NCBI GenBank assembly: GCA_028023455.1
Contig: JAQFVV010000027.1
Coordinates: 6,383,845-6,447,844 of the forward strand
Reading direction: 5' to 3'
Length of the DNA: 64,000 bases
DNA from: Epiperipatus broadwayi
Lineage: Eukaryota > Onychophora > Udeonychophora > Euonychophora > Peripatidae
The translations under genes were made by a program, and so were the position numbers. This document shows positions 43,451 to 55,374 of this stretch, piece after piece. Below the pieces are notes generated by a model that did not search any database, was not told the origin of the DNA, and saw nothing but the letters and a program-made list of their open reading frames with translations. Each line of letters opens with the position of its first letter. Position 1 is the stretch's first letter.

Positions 43451-44532
43451 TTTTGTGTGTGTGCACGCATTTGTTTATCTTATTTCAAAAATCAGTTTTC
43501 GTTATCAAAGTTTTTAATTTGCGCTTTGCTTTACTCTTAATTATTCGCTAGTCCAAACATTTATACTAAATTGTTATTTTCCAGTATAAATGATTTTAGA
43601 AGCCCTCTGCTGTTTCCATTTTCTCTTGATCTTCAATATAAGGTTTAAAAACAGTTGACACATTAAAGTACGATGCATAAAAAAGAACGAGCAAGTATTG
43701 CATAACTACTTCTAATGATGACCAAACATTGTCATTTGATAATACCTACATGGTTTAGTGCAGTCATAGAGAATCGGACTCGAGAGCGTAAGGTTTATGG
43801 ATAGCAAGTCGGTTCTGCCATTTATGGTGCTTATATGACACCCAATCGATTATTTTCTTTTTTACGTGACAGTGATAGCTATTTCTAATATTGTTTATCA
43901 AATGTGAAATTTAGGATGAATTTAAATGGGTTTATATTATATTTTTGTATTTTAAAATTACATTTTCACACTAATATTATCACTGCTTTTATTAATTATT
44001 GTGCCTTTTAAGAAAACAAAGATTTAACATCGCTCCAAAGTTCATTAGGATTTGTGGTACCGGAAGTGATAGCACAATCCATGTATCTTGATCTCCAGAA
44101 TCTATTCTTAAACCATGCAGGACAGACTTCCCTTTATTATAAGTTTTCTATCCCATGGACATGACCAGAGAGCAGTCACATCATCAGTTCATCCATTTTG
44201 CCACTTGTTCTCTTCATTGCCCAGCTCTTCAATTTACACAATTCTTCCCATCTCTTACATCATCCAGCAATGTCAAGCTTTTCCGTCTTTTCTTGTTTCC
44301 ACTCACCATTCCCTCTGAGGCTTCTTTCATTAAACCTTCTTTCTTTTTAATATATGTCCAATTCAGTTTTTATTTCTTATTATATAAGAACTATATGATC
44401 ATTACTTTTCATATCTAAAAATATTGTCCTATACAAACTAAAAATTCTTTGTATAGTTATTTATATAATCCTTAATAAGCGTGCATGCACAGACACATAT
44501 GCAATCATCATTATTATTAGCTTGCTGTAAAC
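43451..44532. other. Non-coding DNA with a minus-strand LINE scrap
   Basis: At 44140-44345 the minus strand gives a run ending in Leu-Asp-Asp-Val-Arg-Asp-Gly after several Lys/Arg, like the Arg-rich Trp-Leu-Asp-Asp-Val tail of endonuclease-reverse transcriptase LINE proteins, followed by broken sequence. The match is weak. Otherwise nothing is recognised, including in the 67- and 87-codon plus-strand frames here. Confidence 0.4.
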
Positions 44533-44960
44533 CAGGGGTGGGCAAACCGGCCCGCTAAGAGTTTTTATGTGACCTGCAAAGACAATCAGAAAAATCTGCC
44601 TTGAACTGAGATTTCCTTCCTGTGCATGACTGAAGATTCATCTTATTTTCCACTAGGATGGCTACGTTAATACACATATGCAGTGTAGATTAAATGTGCA
44701 CTGCTTTTCCAGTTGATCTGGTTAATTTCAATCTTATCTTTGCATTAGCAAATATATATATTTCCAACTTTAGTGAAACTATGAACCCTCCGAAAAAATG
44801 GAAAATCGGTGATGAATGTCGTGTGTTTAATGATGAATGGACAAACAAATATTTTTTTGGTAATATGAGAAATAAAGCAGTGTGTTTATTGTGTCATGAA
44901 AAAAGGTGGGCCCTCCGCCAACTTCTGCGGCCACCGAGCCAAAACAATTGCCCACCCCTG
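44533..44960 (+). mobile_element. hAT element reduced to its 5' BED-finger exon
   Basis: Starts CAGGGGTGGGCAAACC and ends TTGCCCACCCCTG, with identical 8-bp flanks CTGTAAAC (44525-44532 and 44961-44968). Inside, 44781-44900 encodes MNPPKKWKIGDECRVFNDEW and KAVCLLCHEK, the N-terminus of GTF2IRD2/EPM2AIP1-type hAT transposases up to the first half of the zinc finger. The element then jumps to the 3' end. It is non-autonomous, formed by internal deletion. A second copy, inverted, is at the right end of the window. Confidence 0.9.
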
Positions 44961-45064
44961 CTGTAAACCATAACTGTTACTTTTGAATGACTGCAAATTG
45001 AACTATGAAACCCAAATATGTTCCCATGTATCACTTGCGGCATATTGCCAAAAGTGTAAACAGT

Positions 45065-45235
45065 AGATTCAGTTGAAATCTTAAACTATCTCAAAAGATT
45101 ATATAAGACCTAGAAAGTGACCCTATACAAGATGGATAGGCAAGATAAGGAACTTTGCTGGAGTAGTATGAAGAAGAGTTACGTCAGTGAAAGTAGATCT
45201 GCAGTAGATCGATAATGTTGCCAAAATGATGAATG
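45065..45235 (+). mobile_element. RTE LINE copy F, short 3' fragment
   Basis: TTGAAATCTTAAACTATCTC, CCTAGAAAGTGACC and ATGGATAGGCAAGATAAGG, then CAGTAGATCGATAATG with a weak ATGATGAATGATTA tail, match the last 170 bp of the RTE element. Heavily diverged. Confidence 0.7.
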
Positions 45236-46017
45236 ATTACATGGTGGGTGCAAAGTATCTTATTTGACATCTTATGCTGCTGACTTTTAACTTCTGCAGT
45301 AGATTTTTTCCCTTGAAAAGCTTGTAATCATAACTCCTTGTGGAATTCTATATACAGCCATATTCTGATAATGAAAATTTTTGCTTATTTCTTATATGTT
45401 TTAATTTACCTTGAGTATTTGTGCATGTCTGAGAAATCTTGTAACTCAATTTTCTTAAAATTCTGGTCTAATTGAAACTTTGCATATATATGTATTCCTA
45501 ATGATAATGCATGTTTAGAGTTTGCAAATAATTTTAGTTAAAAAATGGCAAAAATTAAATTTTTAATGTTATATGAAATTCTGTATTCTTTACAGTGCTG
45601 CCATCTAGCACATTGAATTGTATCTAAATATTTTTCGTTCATTATTTCTGCAACTATATAAAAAAGTAGGAAATAAATTTTTTTTGCAGCTTTTTTATTC
45701 ATGTGTTGAAGCATTGGCCCGGGAAGCGAACCTGCAAATCCGGGACAACTGTTTATAAGGCAACTGTGCTGACCACTCGACCACCAACGCTTGACAGATC
45801 AGCTTTTGTAATACTCTTGATGTTATGCATCAAAAATGAAAGCTTGCAATATTTCTGTTTAGAAATATTCTGAAACTATTTATGAATATGAGTTCCACCA
45901 TTTTTAATTTAGCCGTATAATATTAATAATACAATGAAAGTTGAAGAAAAAAATTTGCTTTTTCTTTGTAGAGCATTAATGTGAATAAAAGTGTAACATG
46001 GCATTTCTACAACACAG
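45236..46017. other. Non-coding DNA around a tRNA-like sequence
   Basis: Apart from the tRNA-like stretch at 45710-45791 nothing is recognised. Confidence 0.5.
45710..45791 (-). tRNA. tRNA-like sequence, probably a pseudogene or SINE head
   Basis: On the minus strand an 82-base stretch starts AGCGTTG and ends CAATGCT, which form a 7-bp acceptor stem with one G-T pair. GTCGAGTGGTCAGCAC is an A-box-like D arm, and GCAGGTTCGCTTCC holds a B box. The length would suit a serine or leucine tRNA, but the anticodon stem and T stem do not pair properly and no convincing anticodon can be read. Confidence 0.4.
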
Positions 46018-46139
46018 TTTTACTCTAACATGGTTTGAGAATAGGACAATCCTCTCATAACATATCACTTCTATAAGACTGTTTACTCTAACATCGTTTG
46101 AGAATTGGAAAAATTCCCCCTATAAAACAACATTTATAC
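46018..46139 (+). repeat. Tandem repeat, unit about 62 bp
   Basis: TTTACTCTAACATGGTTTGAGAAT... and TTTACTCTAACATCGTTTGAGAAT... start about 70 bp apart (46019, 46082), each followed by a CTATA(A) stretch. A third weaker unit may begin near 46143. No function is evident. Confidence 0.65.
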
Positions 46140-46914
46140 TGCGTTTTGACAATTAGAGAAATTGCCATATATCAAGGGATGTGATGAGAACTTTTAAGAG
46201 CAAATACCTCTTTTGACATTTGTCATTCGAGCTTGAATGAAAACGCTCTTTTAATGATGATGAAAAGTTATGACAAATGAAACATATAATATTAAGAAGT
46301 AATATTTTTGATCAATTATTGTTTTAATAAACATTTCTCTTAATTATAAAATGCATATAGTTTTTTTTAAAACTTTTGGAACCTAATCCGGTTTTTTGTA
46401 CTAGTTCTTCATTTCGTATAATACAAAAATTCGCATAATATGGCATTTTTTAGAAATCTGTCAACTATTTTGAACAGGAGTTACTAAATTTAAAAAATAT
46501 TAAATGGTTTTTAGGCTATTTTTAGATAAAGTATAAGTATAAAAAAGTGTGATAAAGTTTTGAGATTGTTGTAATAAAAAGGGTTTGAGATAAAGAGTAT
46601 TTTAAATATATATATATATATTATTTGGAATATTTATATTTATTGTAAGATATTTTTATTTTTCAATTTCCTTAATAAAGACTAATATTAAATAGTTGAA
46701 ACGGTGTATATTTATATATTTGTATAATATTCATATCAAAACAAGATTTAAAAAGATGTTAGTATATTGAAGTATACACACAGGTTACCTGTATATATAT
46801 ATAGAATGTTTTTGAGATGATTTATATTAAATAAAGGAGTTCTACCTTCCCTACACAATCATGTTCAGTTCATCAACGATATTAACTTACTGCTATCAGA
46901 TTTAATATCACATC
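46140..46914. other. AT-rich non-coding DNA
   Basis: No gene recognised. Contains several short TA runs (for example 46609-46622). Confidence 0.6.
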
Positions 46915-46926
46915 CAACTAGCTGAA

Positions 46927-47131
46927 CATCACATGATCACCATTTCTTATGCTTGCTCATAACTGTTATTAAAACAGGCAAAACTCTCTATACAGTGCTC
47001 TCAGAAACTAGTCTGGAGATATTAGATGAGTAGGCACTAAATAAGGATTTTATGCACAAACCTTCTGGCATCCATTGATTACTCTGGCTTGCACTGAGTG
47101 GCACTACTGCATGGAGAGTTTTGCCTGTTTT
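46927..47131 (-). mobile_element. Family-1 foldback element, internally deleted
   Basis: A 205-bp copy between identical 12-bp repeats CAACTAGCTGAA (46915-46926 and 47132-47143). The full tail is on the left (CATCACATGATCACC), the short arm on the right (TTTTGCCTGTTTT). The middle is deleted so that CAGTGCTCTCAG joins AAACTAGTCTGG; the 5' half of the hammerhead-like core is therefore lost. Confidence 0.9.
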
Positions 47132-47143
47132 CAACTAGCTGAA

Positions 47144-47945
47144 GAACATACTGACAAGTATCTTGATCTTGGTGTTACTTTGAAAGTGGAAATGTTTCAG
47201 TTTCTTTATGGTATGATAATAGGGAACCCATGTTTCATTTTCATATTATAAATTTAGTTGAAGTAGTTACATCACTGTGATGAAATACCATCTGCATTCT
47301 GGAATCTGTCACCTAAACATTTTTATCTACATTTCTGCCTAAATAGTTACCAAGTGTGTTTTGATTCACATTTTGAGATCATAACTAAGTTAAAAAGTTG
47401 CTCAAGATTTATTTGCTAACAATTGATTGATAACACTATTAATTTTTAAAGAGCACTAAAGAAATTGTTATCAGGCACTGAGCTTATCAATTACCAGGTA
47501 CCAAAGACTAGTGTTTTCTTCATTTTGTTTTATCTTTTAACTAAGAATGATGAAGTAACCTGTTTCACTTATCAATAATTGGGTGTTAGCTGGATTGATT
47601 ATAAGCTAGTATTTGAAAGACAAATTCTAAGCTTAATTACATTCTATAATAATTTTAAAGTTTTATGCAGCTATGATTCAAATCCCAAGTGTTATCATGA
47701 GCATGCATTAAGCATCATGACACCTTACTAATAAAAAGTAATATCAACTAATTCTTTTGTAGTTCCTTGACAACATAATTGCATTTATTAGTAGTTCTTC
47801 TCTATCTATAGGTGTGAGATTGTTAATTCATGTTTTTTCTGGTCCAGTACTTTTTAGTTTATCAGATCTTTTAATTCAAAATTTTTGGAGTGAAGTTATT
47901 ATCTTATTCTTCTCTTTCACTTTCTTTGCATATCTTCATATAATC
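47144..47945. other. Non-coding DNA
   Basis: No gene or repeat recognised. Confidence 0.55.
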
Positions 47946-48125
47946 ATATATATATTGCTTGTATCACTTCTTTCATATACACTTCAATTTTAATTAAAGC
48001 AGAGAAGATTAGAGCTCTGATGAAGACTGCTGGACAGTCAAAACTTTAAGGAAAATAAAGAAGTTTTTAAGAAAATTTGTTTGCATTGAAGTGTATATGA
48101 AAGAAGTGTTATAAACAATATATAT
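47946..48125. mobile_element. Group-3 element with one hammerhead-like motif
   Basis: ATATATTGCTTGTATCACTT (47949-) is inverted at 48088-48124 (GTGTTATAAACAATATAT). The plus-strand motif at 48012-48050 reads GCT CTGATGA A GACTG CTGGA CAGTC AAAAC TTTA AGG. G12 is A. The arms are imperfect and the element is small. Confidence 0.6.
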
Positions 48126-48489
48126 AAGTTATTATCTTGTAAACTTGCTTTCACATTAAAGTGTATTGGTAATGGCAACAACATCATATGACTTTCTCAT
48201 TCTTATATAAATTTTTAAGAGGTTTTTTTTTCACACTCCTCGAACTACTATAAGTTTGAATAATCAAAGAATACAACATGGTACAGTGATATAATATTTC
48301 CTTCCACTGACTAATGTTGGGCTTTTACTTTTTCCACTGAGGGCTAAAAATCAATGTGGAAACCCTTACATTTAGCAACCATTATTTATTCATCTATATT
48401 GTTCGAGCCAATAACCTGAAATTTTTTTAAAAAAGAGAAAAACCCTAAGGTTTGAACCCAATCCAAATCACTTGCTTTGCATTCTAATC
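48126..48489. other. Non-coding DNA
   Basis: AAGGTTTGAACCCAATCC (48449-48466) on the minus strand resembles a B box, without a matching A box. Nothing else is recognised. Confidence 0.4.
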
Positions 48490-48630
48490 CTTATTGTTGA
48501 AAGCAAAAGCTAGGAACTCGTCTGGAGATATTTTAGAACCATACCTTCCCTTGTCCATTGATTACCCTTGTCCATTGATTATCATGCTTACACTAGATGG
48601 CTCTAGTGTAGATAGAAGGAAATATTGTAT
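48490..48630 (+). mobile_element. Old family-1 relic
   Basis: GAAAGCAAAAGCTAGGAACT followed by CGTCTGGAGATATT corresponds to the stem II to stem I part of the family-1 core. CCATTGATTAC...CTTACACTAGATGGC matches the arm beyond it, with a short CCATTGATTAC duplication. The end is missing. Confidence 0.55.
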
Positions 48631-48746
48631 TACTTCACCATTTAAGTCACACTTTTCATTCAAATTTTGAAGATGTAAAATTAGGATGTGACTTAAATTT
48701 TGAAGAACATATTTCAACATCTTATTTCTGCTGATCTAGAATTTTC

Positions 48747-49100
48747 AACAATCGTGTCTTTGCTTTATGCTCTATACATGCACATAGTATTACGATTGTT
48801 GACAACAGTTTATTTGTGATTCATTGTTTGCATTCTGCATTAATCATTTGCTGTTTGATAGCTATGTATAATCATGTCGTATTGGCCATATTTTAATTTT
48901 GATTTTTTTTATTACTCATACTAATTCCAAGCAAATATTTTTAACTTCTTGCTTCTTTCTTTCTCACTCTCCCCAACAATCGTGTCCATGCTTTACACTC
49001 TATGTATAGTATTACCATTGTTGATAGCAGCTGTGTGGAATCATATGATATCTGGGCATATTTTAATTTTGAATTTTGTTTATTAACCATATTCATTTAT
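48747..49100 (+). repeat. Diverged direct duplication
   Basis: CAACAATCGTGTC...GCTTTA-GCTCTA...TAGTATTAC-ATTGTTGA...CATATTTTAATTTTGA occurs from 48747 and again from 48976, offset about 230 bp. The intervening sequence differs. Neither copy has a supported reading frame. Confidence 0.7.
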
Positions 49101-51009
49101 GATGGGGAAAATAGTCTATATATGATGCTGAATTCAAAAGAAACGTTAATATTATTTTTGAATACCATATCTATTATAAAGTTATTTTTAGATTTTTTGC
49201 ATTCAAAGTAATACAGTATTATCTTTATCTTTGAGTTTGATGATCTTTGACTACTCATGAGTCATGACCTTAATGATGTCACCATCATTAAAGATAATTA
49301 GGAGCTTAATCTTGATTTTTACAAGATCCCTATCAAATACGAAGCATTAATTTATTTAACAATACGTTTATTAAACATCATAGTAAAGGGTTCCTATTAT
49401 TTAAACATGGCATCAATAGCTCATTATGATATATTGTTCAATATTAAACCCTTAGAATATATTATGCTAAGGTGGCGATAAGTAATGGAGAACTACAGTA
49501 TTTGTTTAAATGGCCAAAGAGCATATAACTTTACTTTATAGCTAGGGAAATGGCAGCTACAGTATATTAAAAGTCCAGACTCTCACTCTGAGGAGAAAAT
49601 AATATTATTATTTGGTTGTCTAATCCAATGAAGGTATGATTTTACAATAATGGATTCTAAAGTATCACATCAGCAAATTACCAATAAATGATTTCATGAT
49701 CTTACCATTGTATTATGAAAATTTTATGAATCATCCTTAAATGGATGTGTAAGATCAATAAACAATGCAAGACTTCCTAAAATGTTCTATGGTGAACTCT
49801 ATCATTTCATGGGAGTTCTAAGGATTATCTCAAAGACCTTCTAAAGAAGTGCAATGCCAATTGTTTCCACTGAGAAGATGTGGCAGTGAAATGGATACAT
49901 TGAGAGCTATAATTAAACATGGTATTGGAGTACATCAAAAAGTTTGTTGCTTAAGAAATTAAAAGGCATATCTCAAAATGTCAGTATGTTGTACATGTTG
50001 ATGCATTTGTGGTTAACAGATTGGTTTGTGCAGTCATTGCAAAACTAATTTCTAGAGCAACCCACCCCCCTTGGAGTTAGCATGGTCACATTCATTTACA
50101 AGTGTTTGTTACTAATATTATTGCATGGTCATAGTACCTTATTGCCTATTCCCATTTCCAGGGGATAAAGTATACGGAAGTGTATGTTATGATAAACTAT
50201 GTGACATTTAAACACTAAGATTAAAATCTATCAATTTATCACAAACTGCACAGAACAAGGGTCTCAAAAGATCACGTAACATTAGTGTATAAAGCTTCTA
50301 AACAGGTATCTTTAGCTTATGGATCCATCACTATACCAGTACAGTAAACCATGTGGGGCAATAGCATATATTCAAATAACTGGTTACATGCTTTTATTTC
50401 TATATTCAAATTGAGGCTCTGTAATTTGAGAAAGCCTTATCTGATAAAAATTTATAATAAAATGTGATAGTAGCCTAATTATAGACTAGGTTAGATTAAT
50501 TTCTATTACCTTAGTAATGGATACATATATACCATAAAGAATAGAAATGAGATAATATCCATGTAAACAGAGATCACCTTTAACCTTTGGTGTTACATTG
50601 TTAATACCTCCTCATTTTTTCTTTGTTATAATAATTCATGGAAATATTTAATTCAATATATATATATATGATTGAAAGGAGTATTTTATTAACTGAAAAG
50701 AGATCTTCTGATTCCTCTTCGAGGCCTTTTGCAAATTCCTAAGGTCTTAATGTCCACTTCATAGTTCTTGCCTTGTTGCTGCAGCTATTATTACTATGAG
50801 ATTATTTATAGAATATATAACATGGATGGGCTTCTTAACAGCACCCTTTAACCAATGTGGTGAATTTATCAGTCTTTTGCCTTTGAGTTTAAGATCAAGA
50901 AACACCATAGTCTTTCTTCTCAGTTGCCTAATAGTTCTTAAATGAAATGTCACTTGAATTTTCTTCAATGTAGAAAGTATGTATGTATGATTGATTTTTT
51001 TAAAAATAA
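49101..51009. other. Non-coding DNA
   Basis: No gene recognised in 1.9 kb. A (TA)n-rich run lies at 50655-50668. A 69-codon minus-strand frame (50759-50968) is unsupported. Confidence 0.5.
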
Positions 51010-53099
51010 GTATTTACATTCATGACAAACTAAATTATGGCCATTATTACCAGAAGGCTGTAAAATTTCCAGACAGTGCAGTAGTTGGTGGCTGAAGGCA
51101 TGGGGTGCTGAGAATCTTTTGATTATAGGTCCAGGCCCTCATTTGTAATGACTTTTTATATAGGTACCTACAACTGTAGATCATTTCCAAGTGAAGGAAA
51201 ATTACACACATTAGAAGAATTGTTTAATATTACCTTGGGCTTTGTTGGGTTTTGTGAAATTAGAAAAAACGATGAAGAGACAATTGATTTAAAAAAGAAC
51301 ATGTACTATACTACAAGGATAAATATTGGAAGCACAAGTGGAATACGGTTTACTATAATAAAAAAGTGGGAGAAAAAAAATTATGGAAGTTAGTGGTGTA
51401 TCAGATAGAGTGGAAGATTAGTTATTCAATTTAATGGAAGATGTCCATAGTTCTGGTTTACGCCCCAACAAGTTCTTATTGTGATGAAGAAGTAGAGGAT
51501 TTTATATGGATATACAAAAGTCTTTTCTACTGATCAAACTATCTTAAAATTATCACCGGAGACTTTAATGCTAGAATTAGTAACGATTGAAAGATGAAGG
51601 TGCTGCAGACAAATTCTGTTAGGGTGACAGAAATGAGAGAAAACAGAAACCTGTCCAGTTCATGAAAAAGCAAAACTATATATTATGAATTCTTCCTTTG
51701 AGAAAAATGCAGAATATGTACATGAAAGCATTCAATTGAAGGTACAGCAGATATGGATTAACAAAAAGTATGTGTTTCAAGATTGTAAGATACCAATAAA
51801 TTCAACACAGGGAGTAATTATCAATTAGTGAGATGTATGATACATATACAAGTTGATACTAAGAAGACAAAAATTATTAATGAAAACAGTGTTCAAAATT
51901 GATATTCCTAGCTTTCAGAAACATTCCAATAAATTTTAATTAGAACTTCCAAATCGTTACCAGATTTTGAAGGTGATTCAGATTGGAATAAAATTAAGAG
52001 GAAAATAACTGATACAATAAATATAGTTGGTACAAAGAAGTAGCAATTTACCAGTAAATGTTTAACTGAGCAAGACACTGTATTAAATGAAGAATAAATA
52101 TGAAAAGTTATTAAAAAAAATCCGTTAAGAAAAATTGAATACAGCTAGAATTTTATAAATGATGTAAAAAAGAGTTAAATATAAGAAAATATAATTATGA
52201 ATTACCGAAGGAAAATAATAGAAGCCAATAAAAGTCTAAAGTCTCAAAGTATAAAGAAAATAACATAATGGTTTTGGAATGAAACTTATTTCTGCAATAA
52301 AAAGAAAAGATAGAACTACTAATAAAAAGAGAGATGACATCGTGAAATGGGTGGAAGAGTTTTATAAAGAATCATATAGCAAAACTGTTTATCCCTGCAA
52401 TTACTACATTTTCTGAATAACCCAATATTCTAAATGAGGAAGGAAAAAATGTAATTAAATCTATAAAGAAGGGGAAAGCTCCAGATAATAATAGAATTGT
52501 AATCATTATTCTAAAAGAAACGGGTGAAGTAATAGACAAAATTATTGGTAACATTATATTTTAAATGACCAAATGATAAAGATGAACAACTATGTAGTAG
52601 TAATATTAATATTTTAAGTAAGTAATAAAAAAAGATAGTAGAAATTACAGACCTATCAGTCTTTTATCAGTTCTTTATAAAAATTTTACAAAGATAATTA
52701 TGACTTCTCTACAGCTAACTTTGGATTTAATCCTAACAAAAGAATAAACTGGATTTAAAAGTGATTTTGGCACAGTAGAACACATCCAAGTATTGAGAGA
52801 AGTTATGTTGATAAGTTGACATTATGCTTTGGATTTGTACATTATGAAAAGACATTTGATATTATAAGCAGTTTCCCAGTGATTAAATTGACAGTTCATC
52901 AAAATAATTAAATAATATTTATCAAAATGCAACAGCAATAATTAGATTGTATATGATGATACTAAGAAGATTAATATTGAAAAGGTTATACAAGATGATT
53001 CTGTATCTCCAAAACTGGTGGCAGTTTTACAGGAAGTAGTTTGTGAATTAAGGAAACTAAGGAAATAAAAGTTTAAAAGAGATTACTTAAATCATCTAG

Positions 53100-53797
53100 T
53101 AATATTTAAATACAAGTATATTGTCTATACTGAACTTAATGTAATTAGAAGAGATTTGAACTCAGAATTTCAGGCTCTCTACAGTTATCTACTCCATCTT
53201 AATCTTACACAATCCATACACATGATCATGTGAAAAAGATAAATGATCTCCAAAATATGTATTTCATACTGAACCAGCACTAATCAGTTGATTCTGATCA
53301 TCATCCTCCACATATATATATATATATAATCAGTTCTCATTTTACATTAAAATAGCAAATCTTTAAACTTTAATGGCTAGGCTTCAATCTTCTCCACCTT
53401 CCAACTCTTCAGCCACCCATATCATTGAAAATCTGATGATGGAATTCTCAAAGCCCTTGATGATGCCAATATTATTGTCATATGCATGTGACATCAAGGG
53501 CTTTGAGCATTCCATCTTCAGATTTTCAACGATATGAATGGCTGCAGAATTGGAGGGTGGAGTAGATTGAAGCCTGCCCATTAAAGTTTGAAAATTTGAT
53601 ATTTAATATATATACTAAGCACTAATTATGGGTGCGGAACATGATGATCTTGACCAACTGATGAGTACTGATTCAGCACAAGATACATATAGTGGCGATC
53701 CTTTATCTTTTTCACATATATGTGGTCATATGTATCGGTTGTATAAGATGGATAACTGTAGGGAACATGAAAGGCTGAATTCAAATCTCTTCTAATT
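53100..53797. mobile_element. Family-2 foldback element inside RTE copy D
   Basis: A 698-bp insertion between AAATCATCTAG (53089-53099) and AAATTATCTAG (53798-53808). The LINE motif C region (DFADDI) is interrupted and resumes at the right flank. Arms: AATTAGAAGAGATTTGAACT at left and its complement at right; further in, CCACCTTCCAACTCTTCAGCC and its complement around CATCAAGGGCTTTGA. Both arms keep parts of a hammerhead-like core (53250-53292 minus; 53654-53696 plus). Confidence 0.85.
53250..53292 (-). ncRNA. Family-2 hammerhead-like motif
   Basis: Minus strand: CAA, CTGATTA (G8 changed to T), GTGCTGGTTCAGTAT, GAAA, TACATATT, TTGG. The partner arm (53654-53696) has CTGATGA and GTACTGATTCAGCAC but AAGA in place of GAAA. 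Each arm holds what the other lost; both allow a six-pair stem II with a canonical G-C pair next to the core. Confidence 0.5.
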
Positions 53798-54475
53798 AAA
53801 TTATCTAGATATTGCAAATGATATATTTGTTTTGCAAATATTGTTTTATAGCTACAGGAAATTTTGAAAATCTTGTCACATAATGCTAAAAAGATCAAAG
53901 TAATATTCAATGGATTTTCTCAAAGTAAGAAAATAAAAAGATTGATAATGATGAATCAGAACTCCAAATACTTAGGTCAGATAAATAACACTAATGATAA
54001 AATAGGGAATGAAATTAATCATAGAATTGAACTTGATTGGATTGATTTTGGTAGAAATAACTTCATATAAAAAGGAAATATGCCTATGTGTTTGAAAAGG
54101 AAAGTTTTTAATCAGTATTTTATCAGTTTTTACTTGTAGATCAGAAACTTGGGACATTCAACAGATACAAAGACTTCAGACCACTCAATATATGGAGAGA
54201 TGTATATTATGAGTAATAAAAAAAAAGGAGTTAAAAGCTAAATGCACGAGTGAGAAAACAAACATTGGTATCATTGATTAAGAGACTGGAGTAGAGCTGA
54301 GCTGGACAAATTGCTAGAAGAGATGATAGAATATGGATAGTTTAAATTTGAAATTGAATCTCAAGAGATTGTAAAATATTTAGAAAGAGACGTGTGATAT
54401 GGATGGACAATTTAAATCAATGAGGGAAAACACTATTAAAACTTAGTAGAGTCTTTAAATGACTAATTTTGAGTT

Positions 54476-55374
54476 ATTGCTCTACAATATAGTGTAAAGG
54501 TGGAAAGACTAATCAAGATTGATTATTGGGAGTCTGCTTTCCAAAACTGGATTGTCTTTTAGGCATTTGTATCTTTTGTGACAGCAAAGCTATGGGTAAA
54601 TGTAGAGTATTTGGATTTAAGTGTATTTCATCTCTAGCTTACTTGATAAGAGGATGATCATGAAATGTATACACAAAAAGAGTAATTTCAGTTTTATGCT
54701 GGTAGATTATGGTGTTGAGGTAAGGGTGTTCTAATTAAAACTAAAGTTTGAAAATAACCCAGCATAAATCTGTTATAACTTATCCGCTAGAGTTTAATTT
54801 GAACTTATTCTTATTGTTAATTTGAAGTCATTAGATTCCTAAGAATATCTCTTAAAACAATTTAATATTTTTAATAAAATATGTCTTCTAGATTTAGCAC
54901 TTTTGTATTAGAATGGAAGATTGAAGATGTAACTCGATTAACTGAGTTTTCAAAAAGAGTTAAATACAGGTATTTAAGTTATTCAAGGATTACGTTCTAA
55001 GAACAATTAACTCTATGCTTAATTTTATAATTATAAATTCTTTTAGTCTTTATCTTAACTATTAGTTTTTAGATCAAAGAAATATCACTTAACAGACATT
55101 TTTAGATTGTTTACCTTCTGTTCTCCTGGAATTCCATCTTTCCACATCTAATCTAATTTAAAGCGTATATGTTTTCTCTTTCTTATTTTTTAAATAAGAC
55201 ATTGCTCTAATATTTTCTTAAGTTTGATATCATGAAAATAAAAACAAATAAGTTTTTTTGTAAATATAATTTTTATTTTCAAAGAGAAGTGAGATTAATG
55301 TTTTAATAATGTTTAAACAAACCAGTCGTTCAAAAGTTGATACAAATTTCTGAGTTTCAGAATATTTTTAATAT
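54476..55374. other. Non-coding DNA downstream of the HMG-box gene
   Basis: Nothing recognised except possible polyadenylation signals for the minus-strand gene: AATAAA on the minus strand overlaps the stop codon region (about 55370-55375) and again near 55264-55272. Confidence 0.5.

Larger units (their letters stand above)
51010..54475 (+). mobile_element. RTE LINE copy D, near full length, heavily decayed
   Basis: The 5' leader matches copy C (ATTACCAGAAGGCTGTAAA, GGTCCAGGCCCTC). At 51148 the endonuclease begins MTFYIGTYNCRSFPSEGKL and keeps FCEIRK, with the catalytic Glu that copy C lost. GDFNARI is recoverable near 51560. Later pieces give NYRPISLLS, VHYEKTFDI and the C-terminal region to about 54470. 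Dozens of frameshifts and stops. A family-2 element splits it at 53100-53797. Confidence 0.85.

Noticed and set aside
44140-44345. Confident LINE polymerase tail on the minus strand
   Set aside because: Only a short Lys/Arg-rich run plus LDDVRD is visible and the key Trp is Leu. Noted as weak in the region entry only.
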